Part shown: positions 35,156 to 47,477 of the stretch, one piece after another
How the letters are laid out: the number at the start of each line of letters is the position of its first letter
Position numbering within the stretch: position 1 is the first letter of the stretch
Assembly (NCBI GenBank): GCA_947359465.1
Contig: OX375879.1
Location: 93,877,630-93,941,629, forward strand
DNA: 64,000 nt
Direction: 5' to 3'
Origin: Metellina segmentata
Taxonomy: Eukaryota; Arthropoda; Arachnida; Araneae; Tetragnathidae
Notes under the pieces: generated by a model
Seen by the model: only the letters and a program-made list of their open reading frames with translations
What the model was told of the DNA's origin: nothing
The model's database searches: none
Translations under genes and position numbers: made by a program

Positions 35156-37565
35156 GTAGGAATACTAAACAACGGTAGTTGTCTACTAGTCTGGAAAGAA
35201 CTCATTATAAGAGCAACGAGACTGGTAGGAGTCAGTTGCATTGTAGTAGGAATGCAAGGCAAGACTGTCACGAGCCATTCACATTCTGGTATTCAGTTAC
35301 GAGAAAATTAATAGAACAGACACTTTTTCCCCTGGACGCCATTGAGAGCTGACGTATTTTTTCCGAGCAGAGACGACTGCTGCCGATAATGACGGAACTT
35401 TTTTGAAATTATAACTCAACTGTACATAATAATTGTGGATATTTATTCATTAAATGTCAATGTGCTGTAAGATTCGAAGTCTTTAATATAGACCTTACCA
35501 AACAGAACAACACGAATCTTACATATATACCAAAACCACAATTTTAATACAAAATAAATTGAATTCTCGTAGTCCATAGTTTGCTAATGCATCACTAATT
35601 TTAGTTATTAGTTGACAATTAATCTTATGAGAATTACTCATAATTATATGAACATTATACATGACAAGGACGTAAACATCGAAGGAAATTGGGATTGCCA
35701 TCACCACTTTGTTGGAATAATGCTATCACGCATATATTGTGAGCAATTAAGCTGCTCTGTCAGAAAATGGAGCGTGATCTTCTCTAATACGCAGTGAAGA
35801 GCTTATATTCCTGAGTATTAGGGAATATTTTCACGTATTGATATTAAACAGGTCACCGGAAAACAAAACAGTCACTACGAACTGCACAATTCCGTGCAGA
35901 TATTTTACAGTTACGGAATATTTACTACATGAAGTAAACGATGAGCTGGATATATTCAGATAATAGAAAGAAACTAGAGACAAAATGCGAAAAATAAATT
36001 TCGCTACCTAAATATTCTCGTGTAATGCATATCGGGGTTGACTCAAAATACAGTTTATCAAGATTAGTGGTGGGGGTGGGTGACGTTTGGCGTCAAATCC
36101 AATTGGCACTGATTAATCAACTATCTTATATCAATTATTATTTGGAATTTTATCGGCTATGTATTGAAATCGTCACACACAAGAAACACCAGTCAGAGTT
36201 CGGAATACGTACAGGAAACAAGGGTCGGAGCTAAAAACGCGGACAAATTGCAGATCATCAAGAACCGTATTCTCAATCGGCTGGTTAAGTGATTCACGGA
36301 ATAAAATCATACGCTCGCTATGATTGACTACTGCCGTCTCTTCACGATCACGTGAGATTGTTTATATTTGTTACGACGCACGAATCTGCATTCCTACTTG
36401 AAAAACACGTACTTCGCCGACAAATTTGATAACAAATCGTGATTTAAAAAAAACGCGTACGGCATTTTAATTTGGGTTTGGAAAAAAGAAATGCAAAAGT
36501 ATTTAATTTCAAATTGAATCTTTATGGAAACTTAAATTTTTCAAGATAGAATTGTATACAATACCTTGACAAATCGATGTAATCCGATTATCTTTATACT
36601 TGTTAGCATGTGTGTGTGTGTGTTGGGGAAATGTGAAGTAAGTTGCATTGTCAATTTTCTTTCATTTTCGTAATAAATTAATAAAACAATTTTATTGTAC
36701 AATTTTTATTTGCATCTTCCATGGTCATATTCTACCGTTCGCTCATCACTACTCTGGCGAGCCAGAATATATTTCGAACCAGAAAACATCTGGGCATATC
36801 TGTTTTATAGAAAATGTAATCACGTTCTTGTTGCGATTCATATAAGATCAGTTGAATGCGAATCGTCGCAAGAATACTTTGATTTAGGACAGAATTAAGT
36901 GTGTCCTATATTTTATTTTGTTTAGAATATATCTCGCTTCCTTCGCAAAAGGATAGTAATGTACATGCGTAACTTTCAACCGAGAGTTAATTCGCCGATT
37001 TTGGTGGATCAAAATGTAACACCGAAACGGCGGTTTAAACCACGGATCAGGCATTGTGAATACGGTTTTTTCGATAAACCTACATATACTTTACATCATA
37101 TACAACTTACTTATACATTACTTATAACATTATATACTTTAATAAGCAGCAATTTATCAACTGTTAACCTGAAGGTAACCAACTTAAAGAGTGCTTTTAT
37201 AAAGCACATAAAAAAAACTGACCGCAAATTCGTTTTTCTCTTGCACATATTTAACATCCGATGCGGTAAAAAAAATTTAATTCTCTTGAACTAACCATAT
37301 TTTTCTCTACCTAATTAGGTGATATTACTACCTAATAAAAGTGCGACAAACAACTGATGACTTTCCACGATTTCTGGATAAAAAGTTGCACGCATTAGAA
37401 ACAGTTGTGATCAATCACATTTAAGAACAGTTGAATCAGAATAAAGGGATGATAACAAATAACCACACGCATTTACAGCTATTCACATACATGCGAAACT
37501 TATCGAAAAGACATGTAAACAATGTTGAAACATTAACTTCCACTTTGTATCATATGCTATCAAAA
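35156..37565. other. Intron sequence, nothing recognised
   Basis: About 2.4 kb with short frames and a (TG)n run at 36610-36622. No transposon ends were identified. Confidence 0.45.
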
Positions 37566-37570
37566 CTGAG

Positions 37571-38220
37571 CAGGGGGCCTGCCCCCTGCTCGCTAACGCT
37601 CGCCAACCCCCCTAGGATTGCTTCGCAATCCTCATTGGTTCGCTGCGCGAACCTATGCTCGCTTCGTTCGCCTCAATGAAGACATGTGTCCTAGCAGAAG
37701 GGATTATTTACAAAATATGTTACAAAAAAAATGTTTTTCAAATCTAAATTTGCTGTATTACAGAAAAAATATATGCAGTATCTCTAAAATCAGAATTCAA
37801 ATGAAAACTTTGTGCAAATTTTGACTCGAAATGTGAGCGTTGCTTTGGAAATTGAATACCCAGCATGTTGTTTGTGTGTACATTTTCCCAGCACTCAAAC
37901 GACCCACACTTTTTCATTGAGTTTGTTGCCGAAAGTTGTAGTGCAAGCGTCTTGTTGAACTATAATTGTTGGCCCTGAAAAGGACCATTTTTTAAATCGC
38001 CCTGAAAAGATCCTCCGCTTTCTTTGATTTCTATTATAAACTAACTGCAACAGCTCATTAAAATTTCCTTTTTTTTTTCAATAAAATTTCATCCGATAAC
38101 GCTATAAATTCAATCGATGGGCGAGACTTCGCGATCAACAAACAATCGTACAGTGTTGCCAAAACACGATTACAAATAACGTCTTTTTTGCGTGCCACGT
38201 AAGAGAATTATATATATAGA
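37571..38220 (+). repeat. Hairpin-rich interspersed repeat, copy B
   Basis: Starts agcagggggcctgccccctg, with stems ggattgcttcgcaatcc and ggttcgctgcgcgaacc that are perfect inverted repeats here. The body matches copy A through gttgccaaaacacgattaca to agagaattatatatataga. Same orientation as copy A. Confidence 0.72.
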
Positions 38221-39060
38221 TAAGACTATGGTGTTGCTGAAGAGCAAGTGAGTAAAATTCATTAAAATGATCTCATATTCATAATTAAGTTAGATTAAAA
38301 TTGTTTTTTTCATCGTCAGTTATCCTTTTAAATGGCTCCAGTTTGTTGTAAAATCTTCCCTGCATTAGTAAATAGCTAATTCCTAACATTCATCACCTTG
38401 AAAGGCCCCCACATAAAGAGGTTTCTGGTACCCTGATAGGGCCCTGGACATGAAAGGGTTTCGAAGTAGAAGGTTATAATGCTTAATGTGTGTAGTCCAT
38501 TTTTGCATGTTTAAAAGGTAAATTCATTGCATTCATAATAATAAAAATGTGCAAGAAATAAAGAAAGGTGTTTCTAAGGTTTTTAAGTCCCTTTCAATTT
38601 ACCCGGGCGGCGCAGATGGTCTTCAACAGCCGTCCGATTGGTTTTGAGTGCAGGTGATTTTTAAATAATTCCCTGAAAAATCTGATGATACAGAGAGGTC
38701 TTCTGGAGAGCTCGAGCTGAGCAGAGTTGTTTGTTTTGTGATGCTAGTTTATGGGGCTACGGCCGATGAATTTTTGCCTGTGTTACAGCACCCAAAACAC
38801 AGAGATGCAAATCTCATATAGTCTAAATAAATTGCTTTTAGTAAATGGCAAATTATTTGTAAACTAGGCTGTTTCGTTGTGTTGACAGGCACACCACTCA
38901 GCCTACTACATTACCGCGTATCACAGCAAGAGAAACACTAAAATAGCGGTCGTCAGTGTTGCCAAGCGATAAAATGTTAAAACTGTGTAATTTTTTAAAA
39001 ATACGGAATTGTGTGTTGTGGAATTGATTTATTTTGTAGTCTACTTTAAACAGTTTAAAA
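38221..39060. other. Intron sequence, nothing recognised
   Basis: No repeat boundary or coding motif seen. Confidence 0.45.
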
Positions 39061-39066
39061 GTAAGA

Positions 39067-39252
39067 TGTATTCCAAGGTACAACATGTATTCCAAGGTAC
39101 AACATGTATCCCAAGGTACAACATGTATCCCAAGGTTTAACATGTATCCCAAGGTTTAACATGTATCCCAAGGTACAACAACAGTTTCCCGAGGTACAAC
39201 AACATGTATCCCAAGGTACAACAACATGTAACCCAAGGTACAACACCACGTT
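39067..39252. repeat. Minisatellite with 19-22-bp unit
   Basis: About nine copies of ccaaggtacaacatgtatc, with a variant having gtttaac. The last copies carry an extra aca, lengthening the unit to 22. A single further match, gtcccaaggtacgacacc, lies near 39426. Confidence 0.9.
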
Positions 39253-39962
39253 GAACCTTGGGACATTTGCATAGATTAACAAAACAATTTATTAAACAGT
39301 TAGTGTTCGAGGTACAAATAAATAAAAAATGGCAAATTCTTTTAAAAGTACTGAATGTAAAGAGTTGATGGGAAAAACAAACTTCAGCTACATTATAGCC
39401 TCACGAAAAATATTTGTTTAAAACTGTCCCAAGGTACGACACCTTCCCTTATATTGTGAGTTCACAAATTCAATGTAGACAGCAAATTCCACGAAAACAT
39501 TTGTTTTAAATCCAATTTGGAAAGGGATAAAAAATATCAGATTACATAATGGTTTTGTGTTGGGTTTAAAGTGTTGGGAACGGCTCTGTTATATTTCTTT
39601 AAGAGTCTCATGAAGGAAGAGTTAAAACTTAATTCATAAGGGGGTTAAGATTATTGGATTGAGAGACCTATTAAGAATGTTTACAATGTTAAAGCGAGTT
39701 TTCTATTAAGCAGCACGCGTGAATCTCAAGAGGAGTGGTGGAATAAACAGGTGACTGGAAAAGAAAGAAAATAGAGAGCTTGGGCTGTTTGAAGTCATGA
39801 TTAGCGAGGTGAGAAACCTCAAAAGGTGAAAGTGGTGAAAACATGCATTGTTCCTCATGGTCCACAGTGAGACAAAGACTAGCGGGAGAAAATAAGAGTT
39901 GTTCTGCAACACTAAAGGACTTATAAGTGTAAAACTTGTATTCTAGTGGGTTAATTTTAAAA

Positions 39963-40327
39963 TCTATGTATATAAAAAAGAAGGATGTTGGTGTGTGTAT
40001 TCTCAAAACAAATCTACACCGTTTGACCAATCCACACAAATTTGGTCCACTTATACTTTAGAACACTGCGGAAAACATTGGCTATTTCTTTTCTGTCTTC
40101 AGACTAATCTGTAGTCATGAAAATTGGCATACTGGTAGTTCGAAAAGTGCTCCTCGAAGCCCTAAATTTGAAATTTAAAGTTTGTTTTCCTGCAATAAAT
40201 GGACATGGACAAGGAAGCACGTTCTACAGGGTTTGTCTATTCGAGACAACACAGGGAAATGTCGCGGTCATATTTTAGGTGTCGCGGTCATAGTTGAAAC
40301 CTGAGTAACGCCGGGTTATTCAGCTAG
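39963..40327 (+). mobile_element. Short non-autonomous Helitron-like element
   Basis: A 365-bp segment from tctatgtatataaaaaagaa to aacgccgggttattcagctag. The 5' TC, the 3' CTAG and a GC-rich partial stem just before it (cctgagtaacgccggg) fit Helitron ends, a type widespread in invertebrates. It is preceded by A; the following base is A rather than the expected T. It contains a direct repeat of gtcgcggtcatattt at 40261-40293. Non-coding. Confidence 0.5.
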
Positions 40328-41194
40328 AAGTGTCATATAAAGAAATCAACTGTATTCTAGGCCTAAAGCTGGAAGACTAGCATATAACGAATCTAAAGAA
40401 CAACGAAATGTATTATTTTGGTATTTATGTGGAAATTCCAGGAATGGCCAAAAGAGATTGCTATTAGCCATTGAAAAAACACTCTAGCATTGATTGACAA
40501 CAGTAGAGTCGACTAGTAACGAGAAGTATGTAATGTGTTTGCCCCTAGGTAACCTAAATGATCCATTTTACTGGATTGTATTGTGTGTCCTTTTCGTCCA
40601 AATAAATGTTTGTCCACGAATTTTCAATACTTACCTAGACACCGACGCAAATCCCACATTTATATTCACCGAAAAACTAAAATTGAAATATTTCAAGACT
40701 TCTTGAAGCATCGGTAACCCCATTAACATTCAGTTGGATATCTTCACACTTTGACCGCCCTATGAACTATTCCTCTCTCTGGGGAGTACTATATTCCAAT
40801 TATATAAATTGTCAGCCGACAGCTGCCTCGCTTCCTTTGAGCTGGCACTATTTATTACCTCATTAAATCTAAATAAATTGACTCCGCTCTCTGACAAGCG
40901 TTCGGGAGTTATGAATTCGACAGATAATTAATGACAGAAACAGGAACTTCTTAATTTCATACAGAGCTATGTCTATTATTAATATAAATTCTGTGAACTT
41001 AAATTTTACTGTGAAATGATTGAAAAGATCTTTGGCTCTTTTTAATGCAAAGAAACCCATTATTAAGAAGTATTAATAAGATACGATCTCTTCATCTTCA
41101 ATATCCTTCCAAATTGAATCTAGATATTTAGCAGAAATGAGTTTTCAAAAGCAATATCTTGCAGTAGCAGTGTAATGTACGAGATCGATGAGGA

Positions 41195-41466
41195 TGAATT
41201 AAATTCAATCAAATAGTGGAAATTAGTTTAATTCAATCAAATAGTGGAAACTAGTTTAATTCAATCAAATAATTAATAAGTTTAGTTCAATATAAGTTAA
41301 ATTTAAGCAAGTAATGAGATGAATTCAATTCAATTAAATAATGAGATGAGTTCAATTCAATCAAATAATGATATGAGTTCAATTCAATCAAATGATGAGA
41401 TGAGTTCAATTCGATCAAATAATGATATGAGTTCAATTCAATCAAATAATGAGATGAGTTCAATTT
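41195..41466. repeat. 27-bp minisatellite
   Basis: Units of the form ttcaattcaatcaaataatgagatgag repeat about five times from 41322 to 41466, preceded by three related units with tagtggaaa(c/t)tag (41200-41275). On the minus strand it reads as a repeating nine-residue peptide, which I consider incidental. Confidence 0.88.
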
Positions 41467-42100
41467 AAAACCAGTACCACCCAGTATTAGTGTAATTTTC
41501 AGCAACACACCATCAGAGAGGCCCTGAAAGAAATGCTGTGTTTAGCTACACTAGAATAGAACATCGCCAGTTGATGTTTTATTCAATACTAGCAAAATAC
41601 CCGACCTTACTCGGTTTGAATTGGTTTACTCTAGATTGAAGAGATAATCAAAATATATAATGACTTACGTTTTTTGTAGAATAAAAATTTATTTTAACAT
41701 CTTTCGCCATCTTTATATTTTCTACAACTTACTTTGGACACAAGTCCTACACATGCATATCCATTCATGTAATAAATTTCACATACATCGCACAATTGCT
41801 GTATGACAAAGCTACAAAATGACGAAAGGTGATACTAAGGATACTACTATAAAAGACAATTTATAGGAAGATTTGGAATTCCTTTTTTTAATTTATTTTC
41901 ATGTTCAACTCAATTAATTAAAATTACGATTTACGGCGAGTGCTCTCGCACTCATAGTCAACAAAACGATATTTTTTTACTTGTGGCATTCTTGCCTCCA
42001 GTATGCGACATTGTGAAATTTTGCAATCTTCTCCTGTCATTATTACAACGAATTTTTTAATGTTGGAAAAAGTTCCAGTTTGGATTAATAAACATTATTA

Positions 42101-42219
42101 TTCTTTCAATAACGGCATTATTCTTTCAATAACGGCATTATTCTTTAAATAACGGCATTATTCTATTAATAACGGCATTATTCTTTAAATAACGGCATTA
42201 TTCTTTCAATAATGGCATA
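42101..42219. repeat. 20-bp repeats inside the outer Helitron
   Basis: Six units of ttctttcaataacggcatta. The same unit occurs five times in the inner Helitron and twice in the third copy near 60961. Confidence 0.92.
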
Positions 42220-42874
42220 ACTACACTTAAAATTTACTGAAAAATTATACTGACTTACCTAACATTTTTAGTCTAATACTTTGTGGTGCTGTTGCGTGTG
42301 ATGAGAAGGAAAACACATTTATTAAAATAATAAATATTTAAAACAGGAAACAGCGAAGTAAAACAAAATAAAAGATGTCGCAAAAAATTGTTCTAAAGAT
42401 ATTAATTTGTGATTCAATTTTATCTCTTGATCTCGCACAGTTGCCACAACTTACAACTAAAAGTGTACAAAATTTAGAAATGTGAAATTAATTCAGAGCG
42501 AAAGAACCGGAAAAAAATATCACTGCTCGCGCGATCTTGTTCATTCTCGTTTCATTGAAAAATATCGTCTGTCCCAAATATTCGGAAATCGTTTTCATTG
42601 CGTAAAGAATAAAAATAAGACTCGAAATAAATGAAGTATCAGAGATGAAATTCCATAAAAAAAAATAAAAAAAAATTTGAAGAATAATTACTTTTTCAGC
42701 AGTACTGGTAAAGCAATCGAAGTAATCGTAATATTCAATAGACATTCCAATTTTTCCAAAACTACCAAATTATGGTTGATTTAAGTATACTTACTCAGGT
42801 GTTTTAGCATGAAACTCAACTAAATATAACAATAAAGAAATGTTTAATATTGCATTCACTAAACTAATAGATAA

Positions 42875-44489
42875 TCTTCTATATAAATAAGAATGGAGTG
42901 TTTGTTTGTACATTCAATATTTTCGACGCATTTCAAGTTTTCTATCCGTTTTGGACCCTTCTGATGCCGAATCCGCCTTTTTCTCGTTTGGTGTCTGTCT
43001 GTCTGTCTGTCTGTCTGTATGTTGTGCCCTATACACGTCCACGCGGTTTAAGATATTTTCATGGAAATTTGCATACAGAGAGTACTTATCTTGATTTAGT
43101 GAGTGCAATTGGTTGCGAAAGTCTGTCTGTCCGTCTTTCTGTTCTATGCTCGATTTTGTGTTTGTGTGTTTGTGTAGACATCACATGAATTGTATTCCAG
43201 ATATTTGATTGCATTGTATTTTATTTTATACATTATCTATTAATTTAGCGAATGCAATATTAAACATTTCTTTATTGTTATATTTAGACGAGTTTCATGC
43301 TAAAACACCTGAGTAAGTATACTTAAATCAACCATAATTTGGTAGATTTGGAAAAATTGGAATGTCTATTGAATATTACGATTAATTCGATTGCTTTACC
43401 AGTACTGCTGAAAAAGTAATTATTCTTCAAAAAAAATTTTTTTTTATGGAATTTCATTTCTGATACGTCATTTATTTCGAGTCTTATTTTTATTCTTTGC
43501 GCAATGAAAACGATTTCCGAAAATTTGGGACAGACGATATTTTTCAATGAAACGAGAATGAACACGATCGCGCGAGCAGTGATATTTTTTCTGGTTCTTT
43601 CGCTCTGAATTAATTTCACATTTCTAAATTTTGTACACTTTTAGTTGTAAGTTGTGGCAACTGTGCGAGATCAAGAGATAAAATTGAATCACAAATTAAT
43701 ATCTTTGGAACAATTTTTTACGACATCTTTTATTTTGTTTTACTTCGCTGTTTCCTGTTTTAAATATTTATTATTTTAATAAATGTGTTTTCCTTCTCAT
43801 CACACCCAACAGCACCACAAAGTATAGACTTGAAAATGTTAGGTAAGTCAGTATAAATTTTCAGTAAATTTTAAGTGTAGTTATGCCGTTATTTAAAGAA
43901 TAATGCCGTTATTTAAAGAATAATGCCGTTATTTAAAGAATAATGCCGTTATTTAAAGAATAATGTCGTTATTGAAATAATAATAATGTTTAAAAATCCA
44001 AACTAGAACTTTTTCCAACAATAAAAAATTCGTTGTAGTAATGACAGGAGAAGATTGCAAAATTTCACAATGTCGCATACCGGAGGCAAGAGTGCCACAG
44101 GTAAAAAAATATTGTTTTGTCGACTATGAGTGCGAGAGCACTCGCCGTAAATCGTAATTTTAATTAATGGAGTTGCACATGAAAACAACTTAAGAAAGGG
44201 AATTCCAAATCTTCCTATAAATCGTCTTTTATAGTAGTAACCTTAGTATCACCTTTCGTCTTTTTGAGCTTTGTCATACAGCAATTGTGCGATGTATGTG
44301 AAATGTATTACATGAATGGATATGCATGTGTTGGATGTGTTCAAAGTAAGTTGTAGAAAATATAAAGATGGTGAAAGGCGTTAAAATAAATTTTTACTCT
44401 ACAAAAAACGTAAGTCATTATATATTTTGATTATCTCTTTAATCTAGAGTAAACCAATTCAAACCGAGTAAGGTCGGGTATTTTGCTAG
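42875..44489 (+). mobile_element. Helitron, inner copy with complete ends
   Basis: A 1,615-bp element starting tcttctatataaataagaat and ending gggtattttgctag, with the 3' stem ccgagtaaggtcgg. It lies between A (42874) and T (44490), the A^T target of Helitrons, without target duplication. The interrupted outer sequence reads taa | tgtataaaata, and the uninterrupted counterpart at 62313-62330 reads ctaatgtataaaata, so the insertion point is exact. It carries five 20-bp repeats at 43881-43979. Non-coding. Confidence 0.88.
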
Positions 44490-44490
44490 T

Positions 44491-45172
44491 GTATAAAATA
44501 AAATACAATGCAATCAAATATCTGGAATACAATTCATGTGTGTGATGTCTACACAAACACACAGATACAAAATCGAGCATAGAACAGAAAGACGGACAGA
44601 CAGACTTTCGCAACCAATGCCACTCACTAAATGAAGATAAGTACTCACTGTATGCAAATTTTCATGAAAATATCTTAAACCGCGTGGACGTGTATAGGGC
44701 ACAACATACAGACAGACAGACAGACAGACGGACAGACAGACAGACACCAAACGAGAAAAAGGCGGATTCGGCATCAGAAGGGTCCAAAACGGATAGAAAA
44801 CTTGAAATGGGTCGAAAATATTGAATGTACAAACAAACACTCCATTCTTATTTATATAGACTAGGATAAATGTCCCGTCTTCACGACGGGTACATAACAA
44901 AATTTATTTATTTTGGTCAAACTTTATTTATAAATATTTTAAAATCTGACAGTAAGTGATCACTGACTGTGCATAAACCTTTTTTCACCACTATCTGTGT
45001 CAACTTTCGTTGATCAATGGCTATGTATAAACCTTTTTCCATCACTATCGGTCAACTTGCCTTACTTTCGTATGGTGTTGGTTTTTGAGCAATTTTCTGG
45101 TAAAACAATATAATTTTAAAACTTAATTTTTTAAAAGTCCGGTAAAACAATGAGCTGCGTACGGCGATCATT
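44491..45172. other. End of outer Helitron and short unassigned sequence
   Basis: 44491-44860 is the 5' part of the outer Helitron, with (gaca)n at 44710-44748. From 44861 to 45172 nothing was recognised except a degenerate duplicate (ataaacctttttcaccactatc and ataaacctttttccatcactatc near 44975 and 45027). Confidence 0.5.
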
Positions 45173-45175
45173 TTA

Positions 45176-45627
45176 GGCCCGGTGCACACATCAGGTTTTT
45201 CAACGTGCGGCGCCGCTGCCGCAACGCAAGTGCGGTCTGAGATACATTAGATCCAATGGAGCAGTGCAAACATGCCTCCACCGCCGCTGGGGCGAAGCAC
45301 GTCCAACTTGCGTGCAAATTTTACCGCAGTTCCCCACGACTCCACACATGAGTCTCCGTTCTGAAGTACCTTGTTATATATCATAAACAAATGGAATATA
45401 AATAATAATTAAAATAAATGGCTGTATCCAATAACTTCTATTTTGTTTCAAAATATACTTCTTTTTTGACACCAAGTAAGCGAGATAAACGCGTTTTCTT
45501 CGATAGAATATTTATCGCAAATGGCGCGAAATGAGTTCGTGCGTCATTTCACGGTTATGTGTGCATAGTTGGGCTTTGGTGCCGCAGTGGCGCTGCACGT
45601 TGAAAAACCGGATGTGTGCACCGGGCC
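45176..45627. mobile_element. Harbinger-like MITE, copy 2
   Basis: A 452-bp element with ends ggcccggtgcacacatcagg and the near-complement ending ggatgtgtgcaccgggcc, flanked by a perfect TTA duplication (45173-45175 and 45628-45630). The interior aligns with copy 1 at 4683-5133. Non-coding. Confidence 0.82.
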
Positions 45628-45630
45628 TTA

Positions 45631-47470
45631 TACTCAATGTTAGTTTCATGGCTATTTTGAACGTAATATTTTCGATGCTACGTATCTTGGTTAGCTCGTG
45701 ACATCGCACAGCCAATTAAAACAATCCTACTCGTGAAACTCCACCTACTCGTGACGCCACACAACCAACCTAAATTTTAATAGCCATTGAAGACACAGGA
45801 GAACCTAGCGTTTAATTTAATAAGATGATTATCACCCTGTGAAACTGTCAAAATTACAATTCCTGTATAATCGTTCGATCCAAGAGGCTCTATGTTCAAA
45901 TTCCGGTTATGGCATGGATACGTAGATCAAGATACGTAGTAGTACCATATCTTCATCAGACCGTATCGTAGTAGGTTTTAGTTTAAGTAGCTCTCGTGTA
46001 TTTAAAAACTGACCGAAAAGCGACAAACCAAACTAAACCTTGTAGTATCGCCTTGACATGAAGCAGGTTCGCCAAATTATTTTGTTCCTCCATGGTTGTC
46101 TTTTTCTGTAATACGAAGTCTAATTTAACATTCATACCCTGACCGGGGTTCAAGTTCAGATTCAACAGGTTCATCCACTTCATTGTAAGTCACAACTAAC
46201 GGAGATAATAATTTATGCAACAATAGATGCGAAATGTGTAAACAAATTTATATCACTTTGGTCTTCGATTCCAGATGATATAAAATACGAGCACATAATT
46301 TGTTCAAAACGTCTCAAGACATTTATCATGCGATAAACTACACAATTATCCAGACTTGTATAAAGAGTTTTTCCATTAAACTTTCCATTTTCCGTAGACA
46401 GCTTTAGACTATTAGTAGTCTTTCTTTTAGTATAAAATTTAATTTTGTATGACTTTAGAGAATTGCAAGAGAAAAATATGTTTCCAAAACTTATAAATCT
46501 ACAAAGAATACTTAGGAGAACATGAACACACTGTGAGATCATTACCTCTTGAGACATTTTAATGGTTTGTTTCCTCCATTCTAGTTATTTTTTATCACGT
46601 ATAATTTAAAATGTCTTGAAACCATTTCAGTTCATTATTTTTACATTTCAACGCACTCTAGAATATTGTCGTTATTTATTTCGTAACCTTTTGAAAGAAG
46701 CTCATTACTCTTATTGTACTTGAAATCAATTGCTTTTACCTTTTGAGAGAGTTTTGAACATATCTCAAGAACTAAAATTATCTAAAGAGAAACTATCTTT
46801 TGGAGAGATCAAACATACTACACAGCTGCTTGACATAACCGAAGCAGTCGACGCTTTCATCTCTAAACAAATTGTTTTAATCAAAGAACAAGAGCTTAAC
46901 TTTTACAGACAACTTTAACGAGAAATTTTTGTAGTATCTTGATTTGTTATTTTCAATTTCTTTTAATTTAAAAACTTATTTAACCAAAATTACCTCCAAA
47001 CTTCTGAAGGATTATCTTTGCGTTGAAAACTTCCCTATAGTGTTCAGCCACTGATACAAAAACCTGTTCCAAACTGTCACCAGTTCTGCACGAGGCAAAA
47101 ATTTTTTTTGGGGGGATGAGATATAGTATCCGAGGCAACGGTGATTTATCGCGAAATTTGATAACCTTGTTGTTTTGATTCAACTTTAAAGCTACCCTAT
47201 GCCGGTATAGTTCGTTTAGATTTAAAGCATGGTAATAAAATTTCGTTCTAAGATTGGTTATACAGGTATGAACGAAAATAATTTATTGAATTTTTAATTC
47301 AATTAATTAATTATTCACGCTCGTTGGAATTATGTGTGCATTCCTCATTTTCACTTCAAAATATAACAAATCGAATCGCCAAAATTACCACTATCTTCAT
47401 TTGGCGAGAAACATGCGTCGGATACTACATCTTTACCGGTTTTTTTACTTAGACCTTCATTCTATTCCTT
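45631..47470. other. Region with unplaced coding-like frames
   Basis: Frames at 46213-46557 (minus, 114 codons), 45983-46183 (minus), 46730-46918 (plus, 62 codons, containing SQELKLSKEKLSFGEIKHTT) and 46980-47183 (minus, with TGDSLEQVFVSVAEHYREVF) have a charged, protein-like composition. They are on different strands, share no identified family and have no shared splice logic. They may be fragments of old insertions or chance. Confidence 0.25.
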
Positions 47471-47477
47471 TAATAGG

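Larger units (their letters stand above)
41589..44860 (-). mobile_element. Helitron, outer copy (interrupted by a second Helitron)
   Basis: On the minus strand the element runs from 44860 (tctatataaataagaatgg) to 41589 (tattttgctag). The 3' end has the stem ccgagtaaggtcgg about ten bases before the terminal CTAG, as Helitrons do, and the base beyond CTAG is T. It is split by the inner Helitron at 42875-44489. Without it the length is 1,657 bp, similar to the inner copy (1,615 bp). No Rep/helicase frame was seen, so it is non-autonomous. It contains a (tctg)n tract and six 20-bp repeats at 42101-42219. Confidence 0.82.

Noticed and set aside
39055..39282. Cys/Trp-rich repeated frames resembling a small secreted protein.
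   Set aside because: They translate the 19-22-bp minisatellite; no signal peptide or conserved context.
41287..41508. A 73-codon minus-strand frame with a repeated peptide.
   Set aside because: It is the direct translation of a 27-bp minisatellite.
44514..44900. A 128-codon minus-strand frame with Ser/Val/Cys/Leu runs, and a matching plus-strand frame at 42898-43188.
   Set aside because: Both are translations of the (tctg)n-containing 5' region of the Helitron and share no protein motif.
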